From positions 14,773 through 78,772 of the forward strand of contig CAZGSV010000005.1 in assembly GCA_964528605.1 (NCBI GenBank): DNA of 64,000 nucleotides. Direction: 5' to 3'. Source of the DNA: CAZGSV01 sp964528605 (GTDB lineage: Bacteria > Armatimonadota > Zipacnadia > CAZGSV01). The position numbers and the translations under genes were made by a program. The notes beneath the pieces are model-generated. The model made no database searches. It was not told where the DNA came from and was given only the letters and a program-made list of their open reading frames with translations. Shown here one piece after another: positions 24,522-33,367 of the stretch. Positions within the stretch are counted from its first letter, which is position 1. Each line of letters opens with the position of its first letter.

Positions 24522-26516
24522 ATGGCCGAGGGAGAACGCGAGCCCGCTGCCGCACGGCAAACGCCTGACGCGGCCGGCGGCATCGGGCCCAGAGCGCTCT
24601 TCCTCACCGCCGCCCTCATATTCCTGATCAACCTGTGGATGCTCCACACGGAGTTGGTCACGGGCCGTTACGTGAGCCAGGGCATCCCCCCCCTGCCGGC
24701 CGTTGGCTTCCTCATCCTCATCGTTCTGGTCAACCCGGTCTTGCGCCGCATCTCAGCAAGAGCGGCGCTGGGCCGCAAGGAGATCATCGCGGTCTACGCT
24801 CTGCTCTGTATCGCCATCCCCCTCACCGCAGCCTATGGCGTGCGCGCCTTCCTTCCGCACCTCACGGTCCCCTTCTACTACGCCTCCGCCGACAACAACT
24901 TCTTCGCCTTCCTGAGATTCATCCCCAAGTGGTACGCGCCCGAGCAGTCGGAGATGATCCGCCAGTGCTACGAGGGGGCGGACAATGGGCTCGTGCCTTG
25001 GCGCTACTGGCTTCTCCCGCTCGGCCTGTGGCTCGTGTTCCTGCTGGCGGCGTATCTGGTGGTGCGCGCGCTCGTCGGGCTGCTGATGACGGAATGGACG
25101 GAGCGCGAGCGGCTGACCTTCCCGCTCACCTACCTGCCGCTGGAGATGACCGCCGAGGAGAAGGGCGAGGCCTTCGCGGGCTTCTTCCGCAATCCCCTCA
25201 TGTGGCTGGGCTTCGGCATCGCGTTCCTCTTCAACTTCCTCAACGTGCTGCGTGCCTTCAACCCCTCCGTGCCCTCACTGCCCTTCTACACCGACTTCGG
25301 CTCGCTGATAACGGAGAGACCGTGGACGGCGCTCCAGCCCATCATCCTGTATCACCGTCCCGAGGTCGTCGGCCTCGCCTATCTGGTCCCGCTCGACATC
25401 CTCTTCTCCACCTGGTTCTGCTACTGGCTCAACCGCCTTTCGTCCTTTCTGGGCGCCGTCGTCGGCTACGAAAGGGCCGGCTACCCTTACACCCAGGAGC
25501 AAGCGACCGGCGCTTACATCTCCATGGGGCTGGTGCTGCTCTGGGTCGCGCGCCGGCGCATCGCACTGTTGTGGCGTTCCGCTTGGCGCGGCCACGAAGC
25601 CGAGGGGGAGCCCATATCTCCCCGCTGGCTCTTCCTGTCGCTCGCGGGGGGGCTGGCCGTGATGCTCGGCTGGTGTTTGGTATCGGGCCTGCGCTGGTGG
25701 CTCGCCGTGGTCTTTCTCTTCGTCATCCTGCTCTTCGTGATTGTCTATGGCCGCATTCGGGCGGAGACCGGCGCGCCTATCGAGTTCCTTTACCCCTACG
25801 ACTACCCCAAGCGCATCTTGCTCTACACCATCGGCACCAAGCGCCTGATGGCCATGGATAAAGGCCGCTCGCTCACCGTGCTCTCCTCGCTCGCCTGGCT
25901 CAGCAGACACCACATCCCCGAGATGACCGGCGCTTACACCCTGGACGGCTGGCGGCTGGCGGACCGATCCCTGCTCAGCAGGCGCAGCCTCTCCCACTGG
26001 ATGCCCGCGGCGCTGGTGGTGGGGTTCGCGGCCTCTTTCTGGGCGCACCTCGCCGGCTACTACGCCTGGGGAGAGAATGTGATCGAGGGCGCGAGTACGG
26101 AGTCCGACTACCGCACCCGGGTGGCCCTGTGGGAGTTCGAGTCGCTCGCGGCGACCTTCCGCAGCCAGGCGCCCCCGGACTTGAACAGGATCGTCGGCAC
26201 CGCCTTCGGCTTCGCCATGGTGACGGCGCTCGTGCTAGTCAGGCGCGCCTTCCTGCGGTTCCCGGTCCACCCCTTGGGCTACATCATGTCCGTCGCCTAC
26301 GGCGACAACTGCCCCCACTGGTGGCCGTTCTTCCTCACCTGGGGCGTGAAGTGGGTCGTCATGCGCGTAGGCGGCATCCGCCTGTACCAGCAACTAGTGC
26401 CCACGTTCCTGGGCCTGTTTCTCGGCCACTTCTTCACCGCCGGCATCCTGTGGACCACCTTCAGCCTCTTCATAGACCCGCAGATCTCGCACCGCTACCA
26501 CTTCTTCTTTGGCTAA
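24522..26516 (+). CDS. Large polytopic membrane protein (DUF6785/DUF6784-like)
   Basis: 664 residues with roughly 12-14 hydrophobic helices and a hydrophilic N-terminal 25 residues. Features include SVAYGDNCPHWWPFFLTWGVKW near the C-terminus and RAFNPSVPSLPFYTDFGSL in a loop. From memory this resembles large membrane proteins labelled DUF6785/DUF6784 in Planctomycetes and Armatimonadota, topologically like oligopeptide transporters. Substrate is unknown. It lies 22 nt after a soluble TIM-barrel gene and convergent with a DUF4838-like protein, so transport linked to carbohydrate breakdown is a reasonable guess. Confidence 0.65.
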   Translation: MAEGEREPAAARQTPDAAGGIGPRALFLTAALIFLINLWMLHTELVTGRYVSQGIPPLPAVGFLILIVLVNPVLRRISARAALGRKEIIAVYALLCIAIPLTAAYGVRAFLPHLTVPFYYASADNNFFAFLRFIPKWYAPEQSEMIRQCYEGADNGLVPWRYWLLPLGLWLVFLLAAYLVVRALVGLLMTEWTERERLTFPLTYLPLEMTAEEKGEAFAGFFRNPLMWLGFGIAFLFNFLNVLRAFNPSVPSLPFYTDFGSLITERPWTALQPIILYHRPEVVGLAYLVPLDILFSTWFCYWLNRLSSFLGAVVGYERAGYPYTQEQATGAYISMGLVLLWVARRRIALLWRSAWRGHEAEGEPISPRWLFLSLAGGLAVMLGWCLVSGLRWWLAVVFLFVILLFVIVYGRIRAETGAPIEFLYPYDYPKRILLYTIGTKRLMAMDKGRSLTVLSSLAWLSRHHIPEMTGAYTLDGWRLADRSLLSRRSLSHWMPAALVVGFAASFWAHLAGYYAWGENVIEGASTESDYRTRVALWEFESLAATFRSQAPPDLNRIVGTAFGFAMVTALVLVRRAFLRFPVHPLGYIMSVAYGDNCPHWWPFFLTWGVKWVVMRVGGIRLYQQLVPTFLGLFLGHFFTAGILWTTFSLFIDPQISHRYHFFFG

Positions 26517-26543
26517 CGAGCGCCCGCAGGGACGGTCATGCGT

Positions 26544-26602
26544 CCGGGATGAACCCGGCCCCTACCGCGCGCCTGCTGTAGCGTCGGGGTTTGTCCCCGG
26601 CG
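26544..26602. terminator. Two hairpins between convergent genes (bidirectional terminator or palindromic repeat)
   Basis: CCGGG/CCCGG (26544-26558, 5-nt loop) and CGTCGGGG/CCCCGGCG (26582-26602, 5-nt loop, one G-U pair). The second overlaps GTAGCG (26578-26583), the same hexamer that opens the palindromic element at 4541. No T-run follows on either strand. Confidence 0.4.
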
Positions 26603-26626
26603 TCTCACCCCCAGCGCGCCCGGGCT

Positions 26627-28891
26627 CTACCGCCTCGGCGTGTAGGCGAACACCGGCCGCCACACCCCTCCTAACGACCCAGCGGAGCCGCACAACACCG
26701 CCAGGCAGTTCTCCAGCCCCGGGCGGATGTACTGGGTGACGTCGAACTCGCACGGCGCCGCCCACGAGTCCGCCTCCGGGCGCTCCGGATGGTGATACAC
26801 GAGAGTCCCGTTGAGGTAGAACCACCCGTCCTCGTCCGTGGCGCCGACGAAGATGCGCACCGGCCTGCCGGCCCACTCCTGCGGCACGACGAAGCGCGCG
26901 CGACCCCAGGCGTAGAGATTGCGCCAGGTGCCGCGCACTCCGCCCTGCTTGTACCATTGCGACACCGTCGGCGCCGTCTCCCATCCCGAATCATCGTACT
27001 CGGGCGCGAACCACTGCTCCCCAACGCCCGCGCGCGCCGGATCGAGTTTGATGCGCCAGTCAATGGGCAGCGCCACCCACTCATTCGCGGCCCGGAATTG
27101 ACTCGAGAAAGGCCACAACTGCTTGATGGCCAGCAGGCGCCGGTTGAACCGCTTGCGCGCGGGCGCCGCCAGCACGAAGTCGGCGTCGGTCGCCAGTTCC
27201 TCATCGAAGAGCGCCATGCACCGCTGCCCGGCAGCAAGGGCGCGATCGTGGTCGAAGCCAACGGCCACCGGCAGCCCCGGCACGGCCGTCTCGGCCTGCG
27301 CCTCCAGGCTCATGGGCATGGCGGCCAGATAGTTGTCCAGGAAGTCAAAGGCGTAGCGCACCATCTGCACCCGCTTGCGCTCCATCGGCCTCAGGTCCGC
27401 GCCCTCGGACTCCTTGACGCATTGCCTCAATGTCTCGACCAGCGCCGGCTGGAACATCTTCCAGAGGTTGTCGTCACCCCATCCAGGGCTCGTCGGATTC
27501 TGCGCCCAGGAGGAGGCGAGCGACCGGTAGTAGCGGTACATGGGCTCCGCTGCATTGCCGAAGAAGCGCCGGCACAGATCGTGCAGCAGCGCGTCGGGGT
27601 CCTGCTCGCAGTTCCACATCATCTGCGCGTTGAAGTAGTAGTTGGGGAAGGTGGAGGCCCACGCCTTGTAGGACTCGAAGGAAATGCCCTTGATGCCCAG
27701 TTCCCGGTAGACCTGCATCGCCTTCGCGTTCGCCTCGAAGAGGGGGCACTGGATGGCGTACACGTAGGGGATGGGGTCGTACTCGTAAAGGTAGATTCGA
27801 TCGGTGAGGGCCGCCCACTGGCTGAGCCACTCCTTCATCTGCCGCCGCGACTCCGAGATGGGCTGCGCAATCGAGTGCGCGGGGTCAAAGGTCGCGCAGA
27901 AGAACACAGCCAGGTTCGGGTGAACCTGCTCGCGGACCGGAGGCCGCGTCATCGGGCCGTAGGCATAGATGCCTATCGTCCGGTCCGGGAACTCCTTGGC
28001 AATGGCCTCGGCCACCTGGTTGTAGAACACGAGCATCCTGTCGGTGAGCGGCGGCTTCTCGCCAGGAGCCAGGCCGGGGTATTGCGGATCGAGCGCCGTG
28101 CAGTTGGGGCATTCGCAGAAATCGCCGTTGTCCTCGATGCACAAGGAGTAAGACTTGGCCTGTGGGCCCGACCGGAAGTAGTCGAGCAGCCGCTCTATGG
28201 TCAGGCGGATGACCTCGGGATTGGTGGTGCAAGGCTGCGTCGCACGCCTCTCACCCTGGTAGAGCGCGTAGTACTCGGGATGATTCTCGAAGTACTCCTT
28301 CGCCGGTATGGGCGATAGCAGGTTGTGCCCATGTGCCAGGCCCTGGCTGGCGCCTAGGCAGTTGCGTCGGCTCCACTCCTGAAAGCGTGGGATCGACTGG
28401 GGATCCCCATCGGGGTCGCCCCACGCGTACCAGAGCACGCGATAGGGAAACGACGGCGTATACGGCCCGGCCGCCGGCTCCACCGACAAGGACGGCTCGC
28501 TGGGCACGCATTCGCCGATCTCACCCGGCATAAACCAGCGGCAACCCAGCCGGTAAAGGAACGCGTAAACCGCGTACCAAGTCTGCTGTTCCGACCCGCC
28601 AGCGATCACGAGGCTGGGCCCCTCAGGCGTCCCCACGCGCACCGCCTCTCCTAGCGCGGGCTCCACGCGGACGATCAGTTGCGGGCCCGTGGCCTGCTCC
28701 GGGAACGTCGTGCCCACGATGCGCTCGAGATAACGGCCGAGTTCCTCCGCCGGCGCGCGCGCCGAATGTCCCTCGGCCCTAACCCCGCATTGGGGAGCGC
28801 CGTCGCGCGCGATCACGAACTGGCCTGCCCATGCGGGCAATGTCGTGACGCCTCCCAGTAGAGCAACAGCCAGCGCAGTGCGAATCAGCAT
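26627..28891 (-). CDS. DUF4838-like secreted glycoside-hydrolase-like protein
   Basis: 754 residues. Signal peptide (1-22, ending AWA), an N-terminal alpha/beta domain like the non-catalytic domain of hexosaminidases (AEELGRYLERIVGTTFPEQA), then a DUF4838-type barrel (about 170-480, with SLCIEDNGDFCECPNCTALD and IYLYEYDPIPYVY), and a C-terminal galactose-binding-like beta-sandwich (about 620-750, ARFVVPQEWAGRPV and VGATDEDGWFYLNG). ATG 28891 has AGGAGGTG 5 nt upstream. Such proteins are common in polysaccharide-degrading Planctomycetes and Armatimonadota. Substrate is unknown. Confidence 0.8.
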   Translation of the reverse strand: MLIRTALAVALLGGVTTLPAWAGQFVIARDGAPQCGVRAEGHSARAPAEELGRYLERIVGTTFPEQATGPQLIVRVEPALGEAVRVGTPEGPSLVIAGGSEQQTWYAVYAFLYRLGCRWFMPGEIGECVPSEPSLSVEPAAGPYTPSFPYRVLWYAWGDPDGDPQSIPRFQEWSRRNCLGASQGLAHGHNLLSPIPAKEYFENHPEYYALYQGERRATQPCTTNPEVIRLTIERLLDYFRSGPQAKSYSLCIEDNGDFCECPNCTALDPQYPGLAPGEKPPLTDRMLVFYNQVAEAIAKEFPDRTIGIYAYGPMTRPPVREQVHPNLAVFFCATFDPAHSIAQPISESRRQMKEWLSQWAALTDRIYLYEYDPIPYVYAIQCPLFEANAKAMQVYRELGIKGISFESYKAWASTFPNYYFNAQMMWNCEQDPDALLHDLCRRFFGNAAEPMYRYYRSLASSWAQNPTSPGWGDDNLWKMFQPALVETLRQCVKESEGADLRPMERKRVQMVRYAFDFLDNYLAAMPMSLEAQAETAVPGLPVAVGFDHDRALAAGQRCMALFDEELATDADFVLAAPARKRFNRRLLAIKQLWPFSSQFRAANEWVALPIDWRIKLDPARAGVGEQWFAPEYDDSGWETAPTVSQWYKQGGVRGTWRNLYAWGRARFVVPQEWAGRPVRIFVGATDEDGWFYLNGTLVYHHPERPEADSWAAPCEFDVTQYIRPGLENCLAVLCGSAGSLGGVWRPVFAYTPRR

Positions 28892-29032
28892 TTGCCCACC
28901 TCCTGACGACCCCTAAGGACGCGATGTTATCTGTCCGCCCCGCCTGTGGCGCGGCCGCCTCAGGAGACCGGAGCAGGACCGCCCCCGCACGGCACCATCG
29001 CACGGAGGCGGCGCGCGGCGGTCGCGGCGCCG

Positions 29033-30181
29033 CTACTTCTGCACCTTGGGCGGCTCCGACAGCTTCGTCGTCTTCGGCGCCAGCGCCCGGAGCAGCATCG
29101 CTTCCAGCACGCCGCCGTTGACGTCCGGCTTCTCGGTGCAGGCCACCACCGCCTCGTGGTCGAGGCTGCTGACCACATCGTTGAGCCACTTGAGCGCGTC
29201 CATCGAGTTGATGAGCGCCTGCCGCACCGGCAGCCGCTCGGGGTTGATGTCAATGCCGAAGTGGCCGCGGTACTGGTGCATCTTCATCATGTAGAGCGCC
29301 GCCATCCCCTGCTCGGGCGAAATCACGCCTACGTCCATGTCCTGGTCGTAGTTGCCCAAGGGCTGGCTGTTCCAGTGTGTGTGCGCCAAACGACCATGCT
29401 CCAGGATCAGGCTGAAGGCGTAGGCCACGTCCTCATAGCCCATGAGCACGTGCCCCACCTCAGGGTTCAGGCCTACCAGCGCGTGTCCCTGCTGCAGAAT
29501 GCGCTTGTTCTCGGGCGCCTGCACTATGCCCTCGATGGCCTGACATGCCAACAGGGCCTCCGGCGTGGTGCCGAAGAGGATGTGACCGCGCGGCTCGTAA
29601 GGCTTGGGCTCGAACGCGATGCGCAGACCGGGCACGGCGTCCATGGCCTCCGCCAGGCCCTCGATGAAGCGCCGCCGCATGGCCTGGAAGTCCATGCCGA
29701 AGGAATGCTCGTAACCGTCTATGCCGGGCCAGACGACGACAAAGTCCGCGTCAATCTGCTTGTTGATGAGCAGCGCCTTCTTCACCCGCTCGATCGCCTT
29801 CTTACGCGCGCCCGGCAGCGGGGAGGACAGCGAGCCGAACTCAAACTCGGCGTCGTAGAACAGGTTCGGCGAGGCAAAGAGCAGTCTAATGCCCGTGTCC
29901 CGCGTGAACTTCTGGAACATCTCCAGGTTGTCCTCGTTAACCTCGTTCGGGTAGTGCGCCTCGACCCCGGCCAGCCCATAAGGCTTGAGCGATGCGCACA
30001 TCTCCAGTATCTGCTCCATCGGCATGCGGCTGCCGTAGGCATCGTGCCACCGCCCGGCGCCAGAGCCGAAGTACCACACCCCGGCGGAATACTTGAGGTC
30101 CAGATTGAACGTTTGCAGCCGCCGCACGCGCTCTTCGGGCGTCAGAACTTGCTTTTGTGGCCTGAGGTCCTGTATGGGCAT
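29033..30181 (-). CDS. Xylose isomerase-family protein
   Basis: 382 residues. The segment FEPKPYEPRGH followed by GLNPEVGHVLMG and THWNSQ closely follows the metal-binding core of xylose isomerase (EPKPNEPRG, LNPEVGHE and the DLNGQ region), with a C-terminal HFGIDINPERLP metal segment. The N-terminal catalytic His-Asp region is less similar (WYFGSGAGRWHD). It is probably a metal-dependent aldose-ketose isomerase; xylose itself is not certain. ATG 30181 has GGAGGTAGG upstream. It runs in the same direction as the DUF4838-like gene (141 bp gap), consistent with release and use of a sugar. Confidence 0.75.
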   Translation of the reverse strand: MPIQDLRPQKQVLTPEERVRRLQTFNLDLKYSAGVWYFGSGAGRWHDAYGSRMPMEQILEMCASLKPYGLAGVEAHYPNEVNEDNLEMFQKFTRDTGIRLLFASPNLFYDAEFEFGSLSSPLPGARKKAIERVKKALLINKQIDADFVVVWPGIDGYEHSFGMDFQAMRRRFIEGLAEAMDAVPGLRIAFEPKPYEPRGHILFGTTPEALLACQAIEGIVQAPENKRILQQGHALVGLNPEVGHVLMGYEDVAYAFSLILEHGRLAHTHWNSQPLGNYDQDMDVGVISPEQGMAALYMMKMHQYRGHFGIDINPERLPVRQALINSMDALKWLNDVVSSLDHEAVVACTEKPDVNGGVLEAMLLRALAPKTTKLSEPPKVQK

Positions 30182-30220
30182 CGTTCCTACCTCCAGACAT
30201 CGTTTTGAGAGCTAATCAAC

Positions 30221-30229
30221 AGCATAGCA
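30221..30229 (-). promoter_or_regulatory. Extended -10 element upstream of the xylose isomerase-family gene
   Basis: Minus strand TGCTATGCT (30229-30221). No convincing -35. The identical nonamer precedes the other isomerase-like gene at 9886-9894. Confidence 0.35.
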
Positions 30230-30261
30230 GCTGGCGGCGGGTGGGGAAAGGGAGTACCTCC

Positions 30262-30290
30262 TTGGCGGCCTTGACACAATGGGGTACAAT
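30262..30290 (+). promoter_or_regulatory. Promoter of the B12-binding radical SAM gene
   Basis: TTGGCG (30262-30267), 17 bp, TACAAT (30285-30290). The leader to ATG 30361 is about 64 nt and holds a small hairpin, GCGCCC/GGGCGC (30328-30345, loop AGGGGT), ending 15 nt before the start codon. Confidence 0.5.
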
Positions 30291-30360
30291 AGATGGCACA
30301 GGAAGCAGTATGAGGAGAGGACGGGTGGCGCCCAGGGGTGGGCGCTCAGAGGGTTGAGGC

Positions 30361-31761
30361 ATGAGAAGGATCGCACTCATTCAGGCAGATAAGACCTCCA
30401 AGACCAATGTCTATGCCGGCGCGCGTCCCATTATGCCGCCGCTGGCGCCTCTGATGATTGCCGCCATGACGCCCCCGGAGTACCAGGTCGAGGTGTGGGA
30501 CGAGAACGCCAAGGGTCCCTACCCCCTTAGCGACCAGCGCCCCGACCTCATCGGCGTCTCCGGGCTCACGCCCGCGGCGTACCGCATGAACGCGCTGGCG
30601 GACGAAGCGCGCGCACTGGGCAGCGTCTCCGTCGCGGGGGGCATGCACGTCACCGCTCTGCACCACGACGGCGAGTCCGCTGAGGTGCTCTCTCATTTTG
30701 ACAGCATCGTCGTGGGCGCCTGCACTCCGCAACTGTGGCAGCGGGTGCTCGCGGACGCCTTCAACGGCGGCGTGGACTCGGTGTATCAGAGCGGGGAACT
30801 GCCGCCGACGCTGGACCACCCCACGCCTCGCTTCGACCTGGTGGAGGCCAAGCACTACATCCTGCCCGCCAGCCTACAGACCTCGCAGGGATGTCCCTAC
30901 GACTGCGAGTTCTGCAGCATCCACATCGTGTGCGGCAGGAAGATGCGCTTCCGCCCGGAGGAGTTGCTCCGCCGGGACCTGGAAGCGCTGCCGCGGGGCA
31001 CCGTGACCCTCATTGACGACGCCTTCGGGGCCAACCGCGAGCGCTCCGAGGCCGCGGCGGCCGTGCTCCGTGAGTACGGGCGGCGCTGGGTCTGCGAGGC
31101 CACGGCCAAGGATCTGACCCGCAAGCTCGACACGCCGGAGGACCTGCTGCCCCGCTTGAAGAAGATGGGATGCTTCGGCATGTTCGTGGGCTTCGAAGGC
31201 CTCAGCCAGCGCTACAGCAAGTCGCTGCCGCTGCGCCTCTACGAACGGCTGGTCCAGCGCATGCACGGCCTGGGGATGAAGGTGATGGGCGCCTTCGTCT
31301 TCGGCGCGGACGAGGAGGAGGACCGCAGCGTCTTCGAGCGCACCGTGGACTTCGTCAAGCGTCTGCGCCTCGACTTCGTGCAGTACTCGCTCGCCATCCC
31401 GCTCCCTGGGACCCGCCTGCGCGCGCGCCTGAAGCAGGAAGGGCGCATCATAGACGAGAACTACGAGCACTACGACGGCTCCATGCCGCTCATCCGCCAC
31501 CCGCGGCTGACGCCGGAGCAGTTACTCGAGGGCTTGACCAACGCCTACCGCTGGACCTACTCGACCTCCTCGACGTTGCGGCGGCTCTTCACGCGCGCGC
31601 CGAACTGGGGCAACCTGGCTTCGTTGCGCCACCTGCCGCTGCTGATCGGCCTCAACCGCCATTTCCAGAAGGTCGCGGAGGGGTGGTCCAAGGTCGTGAC
31701 CGCCGACTACTGGCGCCGGACCAAGCGCCCCGCGGAGGGCCAGGAGACCAGCGCCGACTGA
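30361..31761 (+). CDS. B12-binding domain radical SAM protein
   Basis: 466 residues. An N-terminal cobalamin-binding-like Rossmann domain (about 1-150, without the DxHxxG motif), a radical SAM domain with Cys178, Cys182 and Cys185 in GCPYDCEFC, and a C-terminal extension (about 370-466) like those of other B12-binding radical SAM proteins (SLAIPLPGTRLRARL). Such enzymes perform methylation or C-C chemistry on lipids, antibiotics and cofactors. The neighbours give no substrate clue. Own promoter; ends convergent with the SLH porin. Confidence 0.8.
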   Translation: MRRIALIQADKTSKTNVYAGARPIMPPLAPLMIAAMTPPEYQVEVWDENAKGPYPLSDQRPDLIGVSGLTPAAYRMNALADEARALGSVSVAGGMHVTALHHDGESAEVLSHFDSIVVGACTPQLWQRVLADAFNGGVDSVYQSGELPPTLDHPTPRFDLVEAKHYILPASLQTSQGCPYDCEFCSIHIVCGRKMRFRPEELLRRDLEALPRGTVTLIDDAFGANRERSEAAAAVLREYGRRWVCEATAKDLTRKLDTPEDLLPRLKKMGCFGMFVGFEGLSQRYSKSLPLRLYERLVQRMHGLGMKVMGAFVFGADEEEDRSVFERTVDFVKRLRLDFVQYSLAIPLPGTRLRARLKQEGRIIDENYEHYDGSMPLIRHPRLTPEQLLEGLTNAYRWTYSTSSTLRRLFTRAPNWGNLASLRHLPLLIGLNRHFQKVAEGWSKVVTADYWRRTKRPAEGQETSAD

Positions 31762-31795
31762 CCTGCTGTCGGGCGGCCCCGCCAACCGCCATCCC

Positions 31796-31823
31796 GTAGG
31801 GGCGTATGGCAACACGCCCCTAC
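31796..31823. terminator. Hairpin between convergent radical SAM and porin genes
   Basis: Perfect 9-bp stem GTAGGGGCG (31796-31804) and CGCCCCTAC (31815-31823) with loop TATGGCAACA. It may end transcription of both genes or be one of the GTAGGGGC-type palindromes also seen at 60697-60720. Confidence 0.5.
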
Positions 31824-31911
31824 TACCTCGCCGCCCCCCCCGTAGGGGGGGGCCGGTATGACCGTGCAGTGTGGCTCCCCCTCCCCAGCGCGACCCTCCC
31901 CGCGCCCGCCT

Positions 31912-33291
31912 CTAGTACACCACCTGCGCCTCTAGGTACAGCCGGTCGTTATGCGCACCCTCCACCGAGTCATACCAGGCCCGCAGCCTGGTCGCGGGGT
32001 CCAGCTGCATCAGGTAACCGAACCCCACCGTGGTCGTCGTGTCGAGACCCGAATCGTAGGTGTCCGCCCGCAGGCCCAGCAGGCGCCGATCGTCCAGCGG
32101 CCGCGCCGCCTGCAAGTAGTAGCCGGACACATCGTTGCCCATGAACGACCCGAACACGACCTCGCCCTGCAAACGCGCGAAGCGGAAGTCCCTCCCAGCC
32201 GAGAAGCCAAACAGGCTCTTGTTAATCCCGGCCTCCTTCCCCAGGTAAACCGAAGCGCTGCAGTCGAAGCCCGCCAACGGCCGCATCGCCTGCGCCACCA
32301 CGTCCTTGGTTCTGTCGTTGTCCGAGGAGTTCGGCCCCGCGCCGTTGAAGACTCCCGCGCGCCACTGCATCCCCGATACCGGCTTGCCGGTGACCATGAC
32401 CCCCCGGTCGCGCTTGCGCCCGTCGTGGAAGAGGCTTTCCTCCCAGAGGGAACGCTCGGGCGCGATCCGGTCCCGCGACTCCTGCGGCAGTTGGTAGCCG
32501 AAGGGGATCGGGAACTGCCCCACCGACATGGTCCAGCCCGCGCCCGGGAAGTCTTTCACCTTGAGCGCCACATCCTCCAGGTCGGCGGTGGCCGAGCCCG
32601 CGCCCATGCGCCCGTGCAGGTTCACTTGAAGGGCCAGGTCGGTGCGAGGGGACACGGGTAACTCGGCGCGCAACTTAGCCCGCTTCACCAGAAAGTCCGA
32701 CTGCTCCGTGCCGGCCGCGCCGTCGCGCCATTCAAAGCGGAACTGCGCGTAGCCGCTCACGTTGATGCGAGAGATCTTGCGGGCGGCCTCCACGGTCTGC
32801 GCCATGCCGGAGAGGAAGATCTTCACGTCCGCCACGTCCGCCCCCAGGCGCGTGAGTTCCTGCTGGAACTCCTCCACCAGTGCCTTGATGGCGTCAATCT
32901 CCTGGCGCCCCACGCCGGGCGGTCCCACCGGCCCCGGCGGGCCAGGCGGCCCCACGGGCCCGGGCGGCCCTACCACCTCGGTCTCTCCCGGTACCCCGGC
33001 AACCCCCTCCGTCGTGGAAGCCCCAGCGGGCGCGACGGCCCCAAGGCCGACCTGCTGCTGAAGGTACTTCAGCATGTTGTAGAGCGCCTGCGCGAGTTCG
33101 TAACGGGTGACGACTTCCTTGCCGCGGAAGGTCTCATCCGGGTAGCCGACCATCAGGCCCTGCTCGGCGAGATGCCTCACCGCCGTAACAGCCCAGTAGT
33201 CGGCGGGCACGTCCACGAAGGTAGGCGGCTGCGCCCACAGGCACGTCGCCCCCAGCATCAGCACACAGGCGCCCACTATGGTCGCTCGCAT
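31912..33291 (-). CDS. S-layer-homology porin with a collagen-like insert
   Basis: 459 residues, outer membrane. Signal peptide (1-21), one SLH domain (about 24-80: FVDVPADYWAVTAVRHLAEQ, then GYPDETFRGKEVVTRYELAQAL) that would bind peptidoglycan-linked polymer, a Gly-Pro-Pro/Val triplet run (about 108-130), a coiled coil (about 130-175), then an OprP/O-like beta-barrel ending in aromatic residue Tyr (QVVY). SLH porins are known from diderms such as Deinococcus-Thermus, Negativicutes and cyanobacteria. The collagen-like stretch between SLH and coiled coil is unusual. ATG 33291 has GGAGGG 9 nt upstream. Own promoter and a 5'-end hairpin. Confidence 0.88.
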   Translation of the reverse strand: MRATIVGACVLMLGATCLWAQPPTFVDVPADYWAVTAVRHLAEQGLMVGYPDETFRGKEVVTRYELAQALYNMLKYLQQQVGLGAVAPAGASTTEGVAGVPGETEVVGPPGPVGPPGPPGPVGPPGVGRQEIDAIKALVEEFQQELTRLGADVADVKIFLSGMAQTVEAARKISRINVSGYAQFRFEWRDGAAGTEQSDFLVKRAKLRAELPVSPRTDLALQVNLHGRMGAGSATADLEDVALKVKDFPGAGWTMSVGQFPIPFGYQLPQESRDRIAPERSLWEESLFHDGRKRDRGVMVTGKPVSGMQWRAGVFNGAGPNSSDNDRTKDVVAQAMRPLAGFDCSASVYLGKEAGINKSLFGFSAGRDFRFARLQGEVVFGSFMGNDVSGYYLQAARPLDDRRLLGLRADTYDSGLDTTTTVGFGYLMQLDPATRLRAWYDSVEGAHNDRLYLEAQVVY

Positions 33292-33310
33292 CTGAAGTGT
33301 CCCTCCTTCG

Positions 33311-33329
33311 CCCACGGTGCTACCGTGGG
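33311..33329 (-). promoter_or_regulatory. Stem-loop at the 5' end of the porin mRNA
   Basis: Perfect 8-bp stem CCCACGGT/ACCGTGGG with a 3-nt loop. With transcription predicted to begin near 33332, the hairpin sits at the extreme 5' end of the transcript, upstream of the GGAGGG ribosome site. It may stabilise the mRNA as the ompA 5' stem-loop does, or end upstream transcripts. Confidence 0.5.
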
Positions 33330-33338
33330 TCCAGAGTC

Positions 33339-33367
33339 ACAATAGGGCACAGGGCGACGGCGGTCAA
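33339..33367 (-). promoter_or_regulatory. Promoter of the SLH porin gene
   Basis: Minus strand: TTGACC (33367-33362), 17 bp, TATTGT (33344-33339). The -35 overlaps the stop codon of the upstream small gene. Confidence 0.65.

Noticed and set aside
30271..30290. TTGACA...TACAAT as a promoter pair
   Set aside because: Only 8 bp separate the boxes; TTGGCG at 30262 with 17 bp spacing is the better -35.
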